From Methylobacterium sp. J-077 (GTDB lineage: Bacteria; Pseudomonadota; Alphaproteobacteria; Rhizobiales; Beijerinckiaceae), in assembly GCF_022829365.1 (NCBI RefSeq), contig NZ_JAKSYJ010000119.1:248001-312000 (forward strand): DNA of 64,000 bases, given 5' to 3'. The notes under the pieces were generated by a model. That model was not told the origin of the DNA, did no database searches, and was given only the letters and a program-made list of their open reading frames with translations. Both the position numbers and the translations under genes were made by a program. Positions 20,314 through 29,430 of the stretch are shown piece by piece (within the stretch, counting starts at the first letter, position 1; every line of letters begins with the position of its first letter).

Positions 20314-21600
20314 ATGGAACGCCAGGATTCGCCGTCGGCGAAATGGTGGCAGCTCGCCTTCGGGGTGATCTGCATGGCCATGATCGCCAACCTGCAATAC
20401 GGCTGGACGCTGTTCGTCGATCCCATCGATCAGCGCTATCACTGGGGGCGAGCGGCGATCCAGCTCGCATTCACACTCTTCGTCGCCACCGAGACCTGGC
20501 TGGTGCCCGTGGAGGCCTGGTTCGTGGATCGCTACGGCCCGAGCCGCGTGGTCGCGTTCGGCGGCGTGATGATCGCCCTGGCCTGGACCATCGACGCCTA
20601 CGCCGACAGCCTCGCGCTGCTCTATCTCGGCGCCGTGGTGGGCGGCATCGGCGCCGGCTCGGTCTACGGCACCTGCGTCGGCAACGCGCTGAAATGGTTT
20701 CCGCATCGCCGGGGACTCGCCGCCGGCGCCACCGCCGCCGGGTTCGGCGCGGGCGCGGCCATCACGGTGGTGCCGATCGCCCGGATGATTGCCACCAGCG
20801 GCTACCAGGACGCCTTCCTGTATTTCGGCCTCGGCCAGGGCGTGGTGGTGCTCGCCCTCTCGTTCCTGCTGCGCAAGCCCAGGACCATCGCCCCGATGCA
20901 GCGCAAGAGCCTGCGCCTGCCCCAGACCAAGGTCGACCGCAGCCCGCGCGAGGCGGTGCGCACGCCGGTCTTCTGGGTGATGTACGCGATGTTCGTCATG
21001 GTCGCCTCCGGCGGCCTGATGGCGGCGGCGCAGATCGCCCCGATCGCCCACGATTTCCAGGTGGCCGGGGTGCCGGTCAGCCTGTTCGGCCTCCAGATGG
21101 CGGCCCTGACCCTGGCGATCTCCCTCGACCGGATCTTCGACGGGTTCGGCAGGCCGTTCTTCGGCTACGTCTCCGACCATATTGGCCGCGAGAACACGAT
21201 GTTCATCGCCTTCTCGACGGCGGCGCTCGCGGTGATCGTGCTCCTCACCTACGGCCATCACCCGATGGTGTTCGTGTTCGCCACGGCCGTCTATTTCGGC
21301 GTGTTCGGCGAGATCTACTCGCTATTCCCGGCAACCTGCGGGGACACGTTCGGCTCGAAATACGCCGCCAGCAATGCCGGCCTGCTGTACACCGCCAAGG
21401 GCACCGCCGCGTTCCTAGTGCCGTTCGCCAGTCTGCTCTCGGCGGCCTATGGCTGGTCGGCGGTGTTCGCGCTGATCATCGGGCTCAACGTCACGGCCGC
21501 CGCCCTCGCGATCTTCCTGCTGCGGCCCCTGCGCGCCCGCTACCTCGCGGAGGACGAGCATCCCGCGGCGCTCGCCGCCCAACCGATCCGGGCGGCCTGA
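20314..21600 (+). CDS. oxlT: Oxalate/formate antiporter (MFS)
   Basis: 428 residues, 12 hydrophobic segments. It matches the OxlT branch of the major facilitator superfamily: WWQLAFGVICMAMIANLQYGWTLF-type helix 1, the loop motif WFVDRYGPSR, the GGIGAGSVYGTCVGNALKWFP helix-4/5 signature and GRPFFGYVSDHIGREN in the second half. Predicted role: import of oxalate in exchange for formate across the inner membrane. It is 87 bp upstream of oxc on the same strand, so uptake and decarboxylation are likely co-expressed. The start ATG at 20314 follows GAGGCTCAGGG. Confidence 0.93.
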   Translation: MERQDSPSAKWWQLAFGVICMAMIANLQYGWTLFVDPIDQRYHWGRAAIQLAFTLFVATETWLVPVEAWFVDRYGPSRVVAFGGVMIALAWTIDAYADSLALLYLGAVVGGIGAGSVYGTCVGNALKWFPHRRGLAAGATAAGFGAGAAITVVPIARMIATSGYQDAFLYFGLGQGVVVLALSFLLRKPRTIAPMQRKSLRLPQTKVDRSPREAVRTPVFWVMYAMFVMVASGGLMAAAQIAPIAHDFQVAGVPVSLFGLQMAALTLAISLDRIFDGFGRPFFGYVSDHIGRENTMFIAFSTAALAVIVLLTYGHHPMVFVFATAVYFGVFGEIYSLFPATCGDTFGSKYAASNAGLLYTAKGTAAFLVPFASLLSAAYGWSAVFALIIGLNVTAAALAIFLLRPLRARYLAEDEHPAALAAQPIRAA

Positions 21601-21687
21601 GCCGCCCCGATAGCCGAAAAAAATGGCCCGGAGCCTGCACCGGCCCGGGACGCCAGCACTGCAACCGATGGTCGGGGAGATTCCGCA

Positions 21688-23433
21688 ATGACCGCTCTGG
21701 CAAAGATCGTCCACACCGCACCCGAGATCGAGGCCGAGCCCGATCTCACCGACGGTTTCCACCTCGTCATCGACGCACTGAAGCTGAACGAGATCGAGAC
21801 GATCTACGGCGTCCCGGGCATCCCGATTACCGATCTCGGCCGCATGGCGCAGGCTTCGGGAATGCGAGTGGTGTCGTTCCGGCACGAGCAGCATGCCGGC
21901 AACGCCGCGGCGATCGCGGGCTTCCTCACCCAGAAGCCGGGGATCTGCCTCACCGTCTCGGCGCCGGGCTTCCTGAACGGCCTGACGGCGCTGGCCAACG
22001 CCACCACCAACTGCTTCCCGATGATCCTGATCTCGGGCTCGTCCGAGCGCGAGATCGTCGATCTCCAGCAGGGCGATTACGAGGAGATGGACCAGCTCGC
22101 CATCGCCAAGCCCCTGTGCAAGGCGGCCTTCCGGGTGCTGCACGCGGCCGATATCGGCATCGGCATCGCTCGAGCGATCCGCGCGGCCTGCTCAGGGCGG
22201 CCCGGAGGCGTCTATCTCGACCTGCCGGCCAAGCTGTTCTCCCAGGTGATGGAGGCCGAGGCCGGCCAGAAGTCGCTCGTGAAGGTGATCGACCCGGCCC
22301 CGGCCCAGCGCCCCGCCCCCGAGGCGATCACGCGGGCGCTGGACGTGCTGAAATCCGCCCGCCGCCCGCTGATCGTGCTCGGCAAGGGCGCGGCCTACGC
22401 GCAGGCCGACGAGGCGATCCGCGCGCTGGTGGAGACCAGCGGCATCCCGTACGTGCCGATGAGCATGGCCAAGGGCCTCCTGCCCGACACGCACCCGCTC
22501 TCGGCCGGCGCCGCGCGCTCGACCGCGCTGAAGGATTCGGACGTGGTGCTGCTGGTCGGCGCCCGGCTGAACTGGCTGCTGTCGCACGGCAAGGGCAAGA
22601 GCTGGGGCGAGCCGGGCTCCACGAAGTTCATCCAGATCGACATCGAGCCCCGCGAGATGGATTCCAACGTCGAGATCGTCGCCCCGGTCGTCGGCGACAT
22701 CGCCTCCTGCGTCCAGGCGCTACTGGACGGCATGGGCCAGGGCTGGCAGCAGCCCCCGGCCGACTGGATCGACACGCTCAGGACCAAGCGCGAGGCGAAC
22801 ATCGCCAAGATGGCGCCCAAGCTCATGAGCAACGCCTCGCCCATGACCTTCCACGCGGCGCTGGGCGCCCTGCGGACCATCGTGAAGGAGCGGCCGGACG
22901 CGATCCTGGTCAACGAGGGCGCCAACACCCTCGACCTCGCCCGGGGCATCATCGACATGTACCAGCCGCGCAAGCGCCTGGATGTCGGCACCTGGGGCAT
23001 CATGGGCATCGGTATGGGCTTCGCCGTCGCCGCCGCGATCGAGACCGGCAAGCCTGTCCTGTGTGTGGAGGGCGACAGCGCCTTCGGCTTCTCCGGCATG
23101 GAGATCGAGACGATCTGCCGGTACGGGCTGCCGGTCTGCATCGTGGTATTCAACAACAACGGCATCTACCGCGGCACCGATGCCGACCCGACTGGGCGCG
23201 ACCCGGCCACCACGGTGTTCGTCAAGGATTCCCGCTACGACAAGATGATCGAGGCGTTCGGCGGGGACGGCTACCACGTCACCTCGCCGGACGAGCTGAC
23301 CCGGGCGGTCAACGCCGCGATGGATTCCGGCCGGCCGTCGCTGGTCAACGCCGTGATCGACCCGGCCGCGGGCAGCGAGAGCGGCAATATCGGCAGCCTC
23401 AACCCGCAGAGCGGGATCAAGAAGAAGAAGTGA
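21688..23433 (+). CDS. oxc: Oxalyl-CoA decarboxylase (TPP-dependent)
   Basis: 581 residues, typical Oxc size. It converts oxalyl-CoA to formyl-CoA and CO2. The N-terminal TPP-PYR domain has [16 protein letters not shown] and the catalytic-region glutamate in [15 protein letters not shown]. The central domain has ADP/CoA-type features. The C-terminal TPP-PP domain has the cofactor motif GDSAFGFSG ending at FNNNGIYRG. The sequence ends in Lys-rich IKKKK. ATG 21688 is preceded by GGGGAG at 21674. With oxlT upstream and frc nearby in the opposite orientation, this gives a full oxalate-to-formyl-CoA route. Confidence 0.96.
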   Translation: MTALAKIVHTAPEIEAEPDLTDGFHLVIDALKLNEIETIYGVPGIPITDLGRMAQASGMRVVSFRHEQHAGNAAAIAGFLTQKPGICLTVSAPGFLNGLTALANATTNCFPMILISGSSEREIVDLQQGDYEEMDQLAIAKPLCKAAFRVLHAADIGIGIARAIRAACSGRPGGVYLDLPAKLFSQVMEAEAGQKSLVKVIDPAPAQRPAPEAITRALDVLKSARRPLIVLGKGAAYAQADEAIRALVETSGIPYVPMSMAKGLLPDTHPLSAGAARSTALKDSDVVLLVGARLNWLLSHGKGKSWGEPGSTKFIQIDIEPREMDSNVEIVAPVVGDIASCVQALLDGMGQGWQQPPADWIDTLRTKREANIAKMAPKLMSNASPMTFHAALGALRTIVKERPDAILVNEGANTLDLARGIIDMYQPRKRLDVGTWGIMGIGMGFAVAAAIETGKPVLCVEGDSAFGFSGMEIETICRYGLPVCIVVFNNNGIYRGTDADPTGRDPATTVFVKDSRYDKMIEAFGGDGYHVTSPDELTRAVNAAMDSGRPSLVNAVIDPAAGSESGNIGSLNPQSGIKKKK

Positions 23434-23473
23434 AGCGAGCAAAACGACAATACCCTTCTCAAGGACACGCGCG

Positions 23474-23504
23474 CTCCCTCCCCCCTCTGCGGGGGGGAGG
23501 GAGA
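23474..23504. repeat. REP-like repeat, family A, copy 4 (short)
   Basis: A single hairpin unit, CCCTCCCCCCTCTGCGGGGG followed by GGAGGGAG, 40 bp after oxc. It shares the TCTGCGGGG centre with the copies at 18197 and 18304. Confidence 0.7.
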
Positions 23505-23642
23505 GGCGCACGGTCCGGGCCACAGCGCTCATCTGTCGGCAAAGTGATGCTTGTGGCCTGCACAGGAGAAACAAGCACCTGCCCTCTCCATGGCCCGCCT
23601 CATGCTAAGCTACGGCCACACGCACCGCAGGGGCCGCCCGAC

Positions 23643-25214
23643 ATGCTGACCAGACGTTCCTTCGTGGCCCTGTCGGGCGCGGCGCTCGCCGCCCCGGCGC
23701 TCGCGCAGGGCGGGTCCACCCGGGTGCTCAAGTTCATCCCGCAGGCCGACCTCACGGTACTCGATCCGATCTGGACGACCGCTTACGTCACCCGCAACCA
23801 CGGGCTGGCGGTGTTCGACACACTCTACGGGACCGATGCCAGCTACGCGGCCCAGCCGCAGATGGTCGCCGGCCACGTCGTCGAGGATGACGGCAAGCTG
23901 TGGCGCATGACGCTCCGGCCCGGATTGATCTTCCACGACGGCACGCCGGTGCTGGCCCGCGACTGCGTCGCCAGCATCGGCCGCTGGGCCAAGCGCGATC
24001 CGATGGGCCAGACGCTCATGGCCTACACGGACGAGCTCTCGGCCCCCGACGACCGGACCATCCAGTTCCGGCTGAAAAAGCCGTTCCCGCTGCTGCCGGA
24101 CGCGCTCGGCAAGGTCGGCTCGCCGATCTGCGCGATCATGCCCGAGCGCCTCGCCAAGACCGATGCGTTCACGCAGATCACCGAGATGGTCGGCAGCGGT
24201 CCGTTCCGGTTCAAGGCCGACGAGCGGATGGTCGGCGCCCGGGTCGTCTACGAGCGCTTCGACAAGTACGTCCCGCGCGAGGGCGGCGAGCCGCAATGGA
24301 CCTCGGGGCCCAAGCGCGCCTTCCTCGACCGAGTCGAGTGGCACGTCATTCCCGACCAGGCGACCGCCGCCTCGGCGATGCAGACCGGCGAAATGGATTG
24401 GTGGGAGCAGCCGCCCTCCGACCTCGTGCCGACGCTCGGGAGCCTGAAGACCACGGTCACCGACCCGACCGGCAAGATCGGCTGCCTGCGCATGAACCAG
24501 TTGCAGCCGCCCTTCGATAACCCGGCGATCCGGCAGGTGCTGCTCACGGTGGTGGACCAGACCGACTTCATGCAGGCGGTCACCGGCACCGACCCGAAGC
24601 TGATCCATGTGCCGACCGGCTTCTTCTGCCCCCGCCTACCGATGGCGAGCGAAGCCGACCTCGGTGTCCTGACCAGCAAGCGCGACTACGAGGCCGCCAA
24701 GAGGGCACTGACCGCGGCCGGCTACAAGGGTGAGAGGGTGGTGCTGATGGGCGCCTCCGACTACCCGAGCCTGAAGGCGCTCAGCGACGTGGCGGCCGAC
24801 ATGCTGACCCGCGCCGGCTTCAACGTCGATTATCAGGTCATGGATTGGGGCTCGGTGGTCCAGCGGCGCGCCAAGCGCGACCCCGTAGCCCAAGGCGGCT
24901 GGAGCATCTTCTGCACCTTCTGGGCCGGGCTCGACCAGGCCAATCCGGCCGTCAGCGCGTTCCTGCGCGGGACCGGCGCCGATGCGCCGGTGGGCTGGCC
25001 CACGAGCCCGAAGCTCGAGGCCCTGCGCCAGGATTGGCTCGACGCGCCCGATACCGCCACGCGCAAGACGCTGGCGGACGCCCTGCAGAAGCAGGCTTTT
25101 GCCGACCTGCCCTACCTTCCGCTCGGCCAGTATTTCGACCAGACCTCGTTCAAGCCCTCGGTGACCGGAGTGCTCGACGGCGTGCCGGTGTTCTGGAACG
25201 TCAAGAAGGGCTGA
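23643..25214 (+). CDS. ABC transporter substrate-binding protein, peptide/nickel (SBP family 5) type
   Basis: 523 residues from ATG 23643. An N-terminal export signal, MLTRRSFVALSGAALAAPALAQ, has a Tat-like RRSF rather than a full RRxFL motif. The SBP_bac_5 fold is evident from KFIPQADLTVLDPIWTTAYVTRNHG, VVEDDGKLWRMTLRPGLIFHDGTPV and ADLPYLPLGQYF near the end. No permease or ATPase lies next to it. It follows oxc by about 210 bp across a repeat, so a role in oxalate metabolism is suggested only by position; peptide or other small-solute capture is the family role. Confidence 0.85.
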   Translation: MLTRRSFVALSGAALAAPALAQGGSTRVLKFIPQADLTVLDPIWTTAYVTRNHGLAVFDTLYGTDASYAAQPQMVAGHVVEDDGKLWRMTLRPGLIFHDGTPVLARDCVASIGRWAKRDPMGQTLMAYTDELSAPDDRTIQFRLKKPFPLLPDALGKVGSPICAIMPERLAKTDAFTQITEMVGSGPFRFKADERMVGARVVYERFDKYVPREGGEPQWTSGPKRAFLDRVEWHVIPDQATAASAMQTGEMDWWEQPPSDLVPTLGSLKTTVTDPTGKIGCLRMNQLQPPFDNPAIRQVLLTVVDQTDFMQAVTGTDPKLIHVPTGFFCPRLPMASEADLGVLTSKRDYEAAKRALTAAGYKGERVVLMGASDYPSLKALSDVAADMLTRAGFNVDYQVMDWGSVVQRRAKRDPVAQGGWSIFCTFWAGLDQANPAVSAFLRGTGADAPVGWPTSPKLEALRQDWLDAPDTATRKTLADALQKQAFADLPYLPLGQYFDQTSFKPSVTGVLDGVPVFWNVKKG

Positions 25215-25223
25215 TCCAGCGGA

Positions 25224-26393
25224 TCAGACCGGTACGGCGTCCGGAGGGGCGCCGGTCCGCGCGGTGTCGCCGGCATCGGCGATCAGCGCCGGGACCAGAT
25301 CCGTCTGTGAGACGATCCCGACCAAGCGTCCATCCGGATCGACCACCGGCAGATGGTGGAGGCTGGCCTCGGACATCCGCAGCACCAGCTCGGCCAAGGG
25401 CGTCTCCGGGGTGACGGGCTCGACCGCGCTCATGATGTCGGCGGCGCAGCCATGGGGCGCCCGCCCGCGCTCGACGGTCAGCCGCAGGCGGCGGCCGAGG
25501 CCGAGGCGCGGGCCGCTCCGGTCCCAGGCGGCCTTGTCGAGGAGGTCGGTCTGCGTGACGATCCCGAGCACCCGGGCGCGCTCGTCCGTGACCGGCAGGG
25601 CCTTGATCCGGTGGCGGCGTAGCAGCCGCAGCGCCTCGTCCAGGGATTCGTGCGGCGCGACCCCGATCACGTCGCGGGACATGATCGCCGCGCAGGTGGT
25701 CTGCCCCGGTCGGCGGCCGTAGACGCGCATCTGCACCCGCCGCAGGATCTGCTCCAGATCGCCACGATCGACATCGAGCAGCTGATCGAAATCCTCGAGC
25801 GCGGCGTCGAGGTCCGAGGCCAGGAAGCCGAGGCGGGCGGCCGGAGCCGGGTCGTCGGTCCGTTGACCGACCGGACGCAGGTGCGGATAGGCGCGGCCGG
25901 TGAGGTTGTTGAACAGCAGGGCCGTCGCGAGCAGCAGCAGCGAATTGGCCGCCACCGGCCAGAGCACGAAGCCGTAGCCGAGTTCCCGGATCGCCGGGCC
26001 GCCCAGCACCGCCGTGAGCGCCACCGCCCCGCTCGGCGGATGCAGGCAGCGCAGGGCCATCATCAGGGCGATCGCCAGGCCGATGGCCACGGAGGCCGCC
26101 GCGAACGGGTCCGGGATCCAGGCCGCCGCCGTGACGCCGACCAGGGCGGCCACGAGGTTGCCGCCGAGGATCGACCAGGGCTGCGCCAGCGGGCTCGCCG
26201 GAACCGCGAAGAGCAGCACCGCCGAGGCACCCATCGGGGCGATCAGCACCGGAGCGGCCACGGTTCCGATCGCGGAGCGGCTGACCAGGCCGGTCGCCAG
26301 GATCCCCAGCAGGGCACCGGCAGCCGAGCGCAACCGCTCGCGCGGGCTGACCGGCGTCAGCTCGGGAAGGAGGCGGCTGAGCAGTGATCGCAT
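25224..26393 (-). CDS. HPP-family membrane protein with two C-terminal CBS domains
   Basis: 389 residues. The first 165 residues hold four to five hydrophobic segments with the HPP signature LHPPSGAVALTAVLGG, preceded by APMGASAVLLFAVP. From about 230 to 375 there is a CBS pair: MSRDVIGVAPHESLDEALRLLRRHRIKALPV with VLGIVTQTDL, and MSAVEPVTPETPLAEL with LHHLPVVDPDG and VGIVSQTDL. HPP proteins have been linked to nitrite transport in chloroplasts and cyanobacteria, but bacterial HPP-CBS fusions have no settled function; the CBS pair suggests adenosine-nucleotide sensing. It lies downstream of frc on the same strand, separated by a strong hairpin. Confidence 0.85.
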   Translation of the reverse strand: MRSLLSRLLPELTPVSPRERLRSAAGALLGILATGLVSRSAIGTVAAPVLIAPMGASAVLLFAVPASPLAQPWSILGGNLVAALVGVTAAAWIPDPFAAASVAIGLAIALMMALRCLHPPSGAVALTAVLGGPAIRELGYGFVLWPVAANSLLLLATALLFNNLTGRAYPHLRPVGQRTDDPAPAARLGFLASDLDAALEDFDQLLDVDRGDLEQILRRVQMRVYGRRPGQTTCAAIMSRDVIGVAPHESLDEALRLLRRHRIKALPVTDERARVLGIVTQTDLLDKAAWDRSGPRLGLGRRLRLTVERGRAPHGCAADIMSAVEPVTPETPLAELVLRMSEASLHHLPVVDPDGRLVGIVSQTDLVPALIADAGDTARTGAPPDAVPV

Positions 26394-26416
26394 CGGGTCC
26401 GGATCGTGCAGACGAG

Positions 26417-26445
26417 ACGGGACGGCGCAACGCGCGCCGTCCCGT
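26417..26445. terminator. Strong hairpin between frc and the HPP-CBS gene
   Basis: A twelve-base-pair perfect stem (ACGGGACGGCGC 26417-26428 with 26434-26445) with a five-base loop. No T-tract is present on either strand, so it may attenuate or protect mRNA rather than act as a classic terminator. Confidence 0.4.
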
Positions 26446-26475
26446 GGCAGGATAGCAAAGGTTCGCAGCCGCCTG

Positions 26476-27726
26476 TCAGACGGCGCGAGCCTCGTGCATC
26501 GCCTGGATCTGCGCGGGGCTGTAGCCCAGGCCGGTCAGCACCTCGTCGGTATGCTCGCCCAAGAGCGGGGAGGCCTTCACCTCGACGGTCATGTCGGAGA
26601 ACTTGATCGGGCTGCCGACGGTCAGGTAGCTGCCGAGCTTCGGATGCGGCACCTCGACCACGGTGCCGCTCGCCCGCAGCGACGTGTCCTCGGCGATCTC
26701 CTTCATCGACAGCACCGGCGCGCAGGGGATGTCGTAGGTGCGCAGGATGTCCACCGCCTCGAACTTGGTCTTGTCGGCGAGCCAGTCCTCGATGGTCTTG
26801 AAGATGTCGAAGATCTTGTCCTGCCGCGCGCGGGGCGTGTTGTAGGCGGGGTCGGAAATCCAGTCCTCGCGGCCCAGCACCTTGCAGATCGGCGCCCAGG
26901 CATGGCCCTGGATCGTGAAGTAGATGTAGGCGTTCGGGTCGGTCTCCCAGCCCTTGCATTTGAGCACCCAGCCGGGCTGGCCGCCGCCGCCGGCATTGCC
27001 GCCGCGGGGCACCACGTCCGAGAATTCCCCGTGCGGGTATTGCGGGTATTCCTCGAGATAGCCGAGCGCGTCGAGGCGCTGCTGGTCGCGCAGCTTCACC
27101 CGGCAGAGGTTGATCACCGAGTCCTGCATCGAGACTGCGACCTTCTGGCCGGTGCCGGTCTTGTTCTTCTGGTGGAGCGCCGTGAGGATGCCGATGGCGA
27201 GGTGCATGCCGGTGTTCGAATCACCGAGCGCGGCGGCGCTGACGGTGGGCGGGCCGTCCCAGAAGCCGGTGGTCGAGGCGGCGCCGCCGGCGCATTGCGC
27301 GACGTTCTCGTAGACCTTCAGGTCCTCGTAATGGTGCCCGTCGGAAAACCCCTTCACGGACGCCAGGATCATCCCGGGATTGAGGTTCTGGATGCGCGCC
27401 CAGGAGAAGCCCATCCGGTCGAGCGCGCCGGGGCCGAAATTCTCGACCATCACGTCGGAATCCCGGATCAGCTTCTCCAGGACCTCCTTGCCGGCCTGGG
27501 TCTTGGTGTCGAGCGTCAGGGAGCGCTTGTTCGAGTTCAGCATCGTGAAGTAGAGCGCGTCCGCATCTTCTACATGGCGCAGCTGCGTGCGAGTCACGTC
27601 GCCAGAGCCCGGCCGCTCGACCTTGATCACGTCGGCGCCGAACCAGGCCAGCAGCTGTGTGCAGGCGGGACCGGCCTGGACGTGGGTGAAGTCGATGATC
27701 TTGATCCCATCCAACGGCTTGCTCAT
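26476..27726 (-). CDS. frc: Formyl-CoA:oxalate CoA-transferase
   Basis: 416 residues, class III CoA-transferase. It moves CoA from formyl-CoA (or succinyl-CoA) to oxalate, giving the substrate for Oxc. Family marks: [37 protein letters not shown], the catalytic Asp in [11 protein letters not shown] (about residue 168), and the glycine loop [12 protein letters not shown] that closes the active site. The length is close to the usual 420-430. The PAS-domain gene is 57 bp upstream on the same strand, and a 20-bp palindrome precedes that, so PAS and frc are probably one regulated unit, divergent from neither oxc nor oxlT but within 3 kb of them. Confidence 0.96.
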   Translation of the reverse strand: MSKPLDGIKIIDFTHVQAGPACTQLLAWFGADVIKVERPGSGDVTRTQLRHVEDADALYFTMLNSNKRSLTLDTKTQAGKEVLEKLIRDSDVMVENFGPGALDRMGFSWARIQNLNPGMILASVKGFSDGHHYEDLKVYENVAQCAGGAASTTGFWDGPPTVSAAALGDSNTGMHLAIGILTALHQKNKTGTGQKVAVSMQDSVINLCRVKLRDQQRLDALGYLEEYPQYPHGEFSDVVPRGGNAGGGGQPGWVLKCKGWETDPNAYIYFTIQGHAWAPICKVLGREDWISDPAYNTPRARQDKIFDIFKTIEDWLADKTKFEAVDILRTYDIPCAPVLSMKEIAEDTSLRASGTVVEVPHPKLGSYLTVGSPIKFSDMTVEVKASPLLGEHTDEVLTGLGYSPAQIQAMHEARAV

Positions 27727-27783
27727 CTGGCGTTCTCCCGTGCACGGTGAGGCTTGCGGTCTTCGGACGGTCCCGTCTTGGGT

Positions 27784-28239
27784 TCAGGATCCGTCCGGAA
27801 GGGCTTCGAGGTCGGCCACGCGCTGGCGCAGGCGCTTCTCCTCGGCCCAGCGCTCGGTCTCGTCGCGGATCACCGCGACGATGCCGGTCACTTGGTCCGA
27901 GGCGTCCCGGATCATCCCGACCGTGAACGCGATGGAGAGCTGGCGCCCGTCCTTGTGGATCGCCGGCACCCGCAGGGTCTCCGCCCCGTAGCGGGTGATT
28001 CCGGTCCGCATGGTCTTGGCGTAGCCGTCCCAGTGACGTCGGCGGTGTCGCTCCGGCGTGATCAGGTCGAGGGTCTGCCCGAGGGCGTCTTCAGCGGCGA
28101 AGCCGAAGATCCGCTCGGCTGCCGGATTCCAGACCGTGATCGCGCCCTCCGGATCGGCGACCACCACGGCGTCTCCGATGGCGGCCACGAAGCCGGCGAG
28201 ATCGTCCGCGGCGGGGCGAAGGCGGCTTGGGTCCGTCAT
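27784..28239 (-). CDS. Single PAS-domain protein
   Basis: 151 residues consisting of little more than one PAS/PAC module: GDAVVVADPEGAITVWNPAAERIFGF, EDALGQTLDLITPERHRRRHWDGY, RVPAIHKDGRQLSIAFTVGMIRD and VTGIVAVIRDETERWAEEKRLRQR, ending with a short coiled segment. No output domain is present. It could sense redox state or a ligand such as heme or FAD, but no diagnostic residue is recognised. It is the first gene of the apparent PAS-frc unit, an unusual companion for a CoA-transferase. Confidence 0.85.
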   Translation of the reverse strand: MTDPSRLRPAADDLAGFVAAIGDAVVVADPEGAITVWNPAAERIFGFAAEDALGQTLDLITPERHRRRHWDGYAKTMRTGITRYGAETLRVPAIHKDGRQLSIAFTVGMIRDASDQVTGIVAVIRDETERWAEEKRLRQRVADLEALPDGS

Positions 28240-28314
28240 CGCGGTCTCCCTCCGGATGCGGCGCTAAAGTTCCGGATTGTCCGAAGCTCGCGCCGCGTCC
28301 CGCTGCTCAGTGTG

Positions 28315-28334
28315 GTATCTGGTATACCAAATAC
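28315..28334. promoter_or_regulatory. 20-bp near-perfect palindrome, candidate GntR-type operator for PAS-frc
   Basis: GTATcTGGTATACCAaATAC has 9 of 10 paired positions symmetric around TGGTATACCA. It lies 76 bp upstream of the PAS gene start (minus strand). TGGT...ACCA half-sites are typical of the FadR branch of GntR repressors, but no regulator gene is adjacent. The following bases become AT-rich, as expected for a promoter. Confidence 0.55.
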
Positions 28335-28399
28335 GGGGCATTGTCAATCGCGGAGTTGGGAAAGCTGCAGTTTGGTGCAGGATCGCGGTCACATCCGAT

Positions 28400-28550
28400 G
28401 AGCGAATGGCCGCTCGAAACGGTCGGCCGCTTCGCCCGCTTCGTGGCTGTGAGCGCAGTGAGCCGGCTCAGCGATCCGCCATGGTTTCAGGACCGTTCGC
28501 TGCCTTCGACGGCCTCGCGACGCTGGCGATGACGGCGTGGCTCGACAGGC
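28400..28550. repeat. Dispersed repeat, family B, diverged copy
   Basis: The left part carries CTTCGTGGCTGTGAGCGCAG and the right part GCGACGCTGGCGATGACGG. This is the same general layout (GAGCGCAGxGA ... GCGATGACG) as the better preserved copy at 33648. The region 28240-28646 otherwise contains only the operator candidate and no gene. Confidence 0.45.
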
Positions 28551-28646
28551 CGCCTTCTCAGATTCGCCGCTTTCCGGGGGCAGGAGCCGCGCAGCCAGAG
28601 ACAGCACGGGCCGGCTTTTCGGCAACCCGCCCTGGAGACCACCCCG

Positions 28647-29300
28647 GTGATCCGTTTCGAGAAAGTCAGCAAGGTCTACCGCACCGACGGCCACAAGCGG
28701 ACGATCCTGGAGCAGGTGTCGTTCACCCTGAAGCCCGGCATTTCCTACGGCATCCTGGGCATCAACGGCGCCGGCAAGTCGACCACGATGCGGCTCATCG
28801 CCGGCACGGAAGACCCGACCCGGGGCAAGATCCACCGCGGCCTGCGGATCTCGTGGCCGCTGGGATTTGCCGGCGGCTTCCATCCCAAGATGACCGGCCG
28901 CGACAACGTCATGTTCGTCGCCCGCATCTACGGCGAGGATCCGCGCCGCGTGCTCGACTTCGTCGAAGACTTCTCCGAGCTCGGCAGCTACCTCGACGTG
29001 CCGATCTTCACCTATTCCTCGGGCATGGGCGCCCGGCTCGCCTTCGGCATGAGCATGGCGATCCCGTTCGATTGCTACCTGATCGACGAGATCACCTCGG
29101 TGGGCGACGCCCGCTTCTCCAAGCGCTGCGACGAGGTCTTCTCACAGCGGCGCAAGAACGCCGACATCATCATGGTCTCCCACTCGATGGAGACGATCCG
29201 CCAATGGTGCACGCAGGGCCTCGTCCTGCTCAACGGGCGCGCGATCATCTACGAGGACGTGAACGACGCGATCGAGGTCTATCGGCGCCTCAACGCCTGA
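28647..29300 (+). CDS. Polysaccharide-export ABC transporter ATPase (KpsT/CtrD-like)
   Basis: 217 residues from GTG 28647, preceded by CTGGAGACC. ATP-binding subunit for capsule-type polysaccharide export: MIRFEKVSKVYRTDGHKRTIL, Walker A GINGAGKSTTM, then the family-specific FHPKMTGRDNVMFVARIYG, signature YSSGMGARLAFGMSMA in place of LSGGQ, Walker B CYLIDEITSVGD and VSHSMETIRQWC. The length equals that of KpsT/BexA/CtrD proteins. It is followed by a KpsE-like gene, but the KpsM-type permease is absent from this window. Confidence 0.9.
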   Translation: MIRFEKVSKVYRTDGHKRTILEQVSFTLKPGISYGILGINGAGKSTTMRLIAGTEDPTRGKIHRGLRISWPLGFAGGFHPKMTGRDNVMFVARIYGEDPRRVLDFVEDFSELGSYLDVPIFTYSSGMGARLAFGMSMAIPFDCYLIDEITSVGDARFSKRCDEVFSQRRKNADIIMVSHSMETIRQWCTQGLVLLNGRAIIYEDVNDAIEVYRRLNA

Positions 29301-29430
29301 TCGATCGACGCGACGAAGACATGCTTTTGCCGCCTCCCCGTGGGAGAGGCATGAATCGCGAGCGTTTCGGCGCGGTCGAGAGCCCGGCAACGGGCCGGCT
29401 GCCCGAACCCTGGAGGCCTGGGATCAAGTC

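Noticed and set aside
20253..23642. Very long open frame reading through oxlT and oxc in another + strand frame
   Set aside because: It overlaps two clear genes, its product is Arg/Pro/Ala-rich without family features, and only its last third (from 23643) is a real gene.
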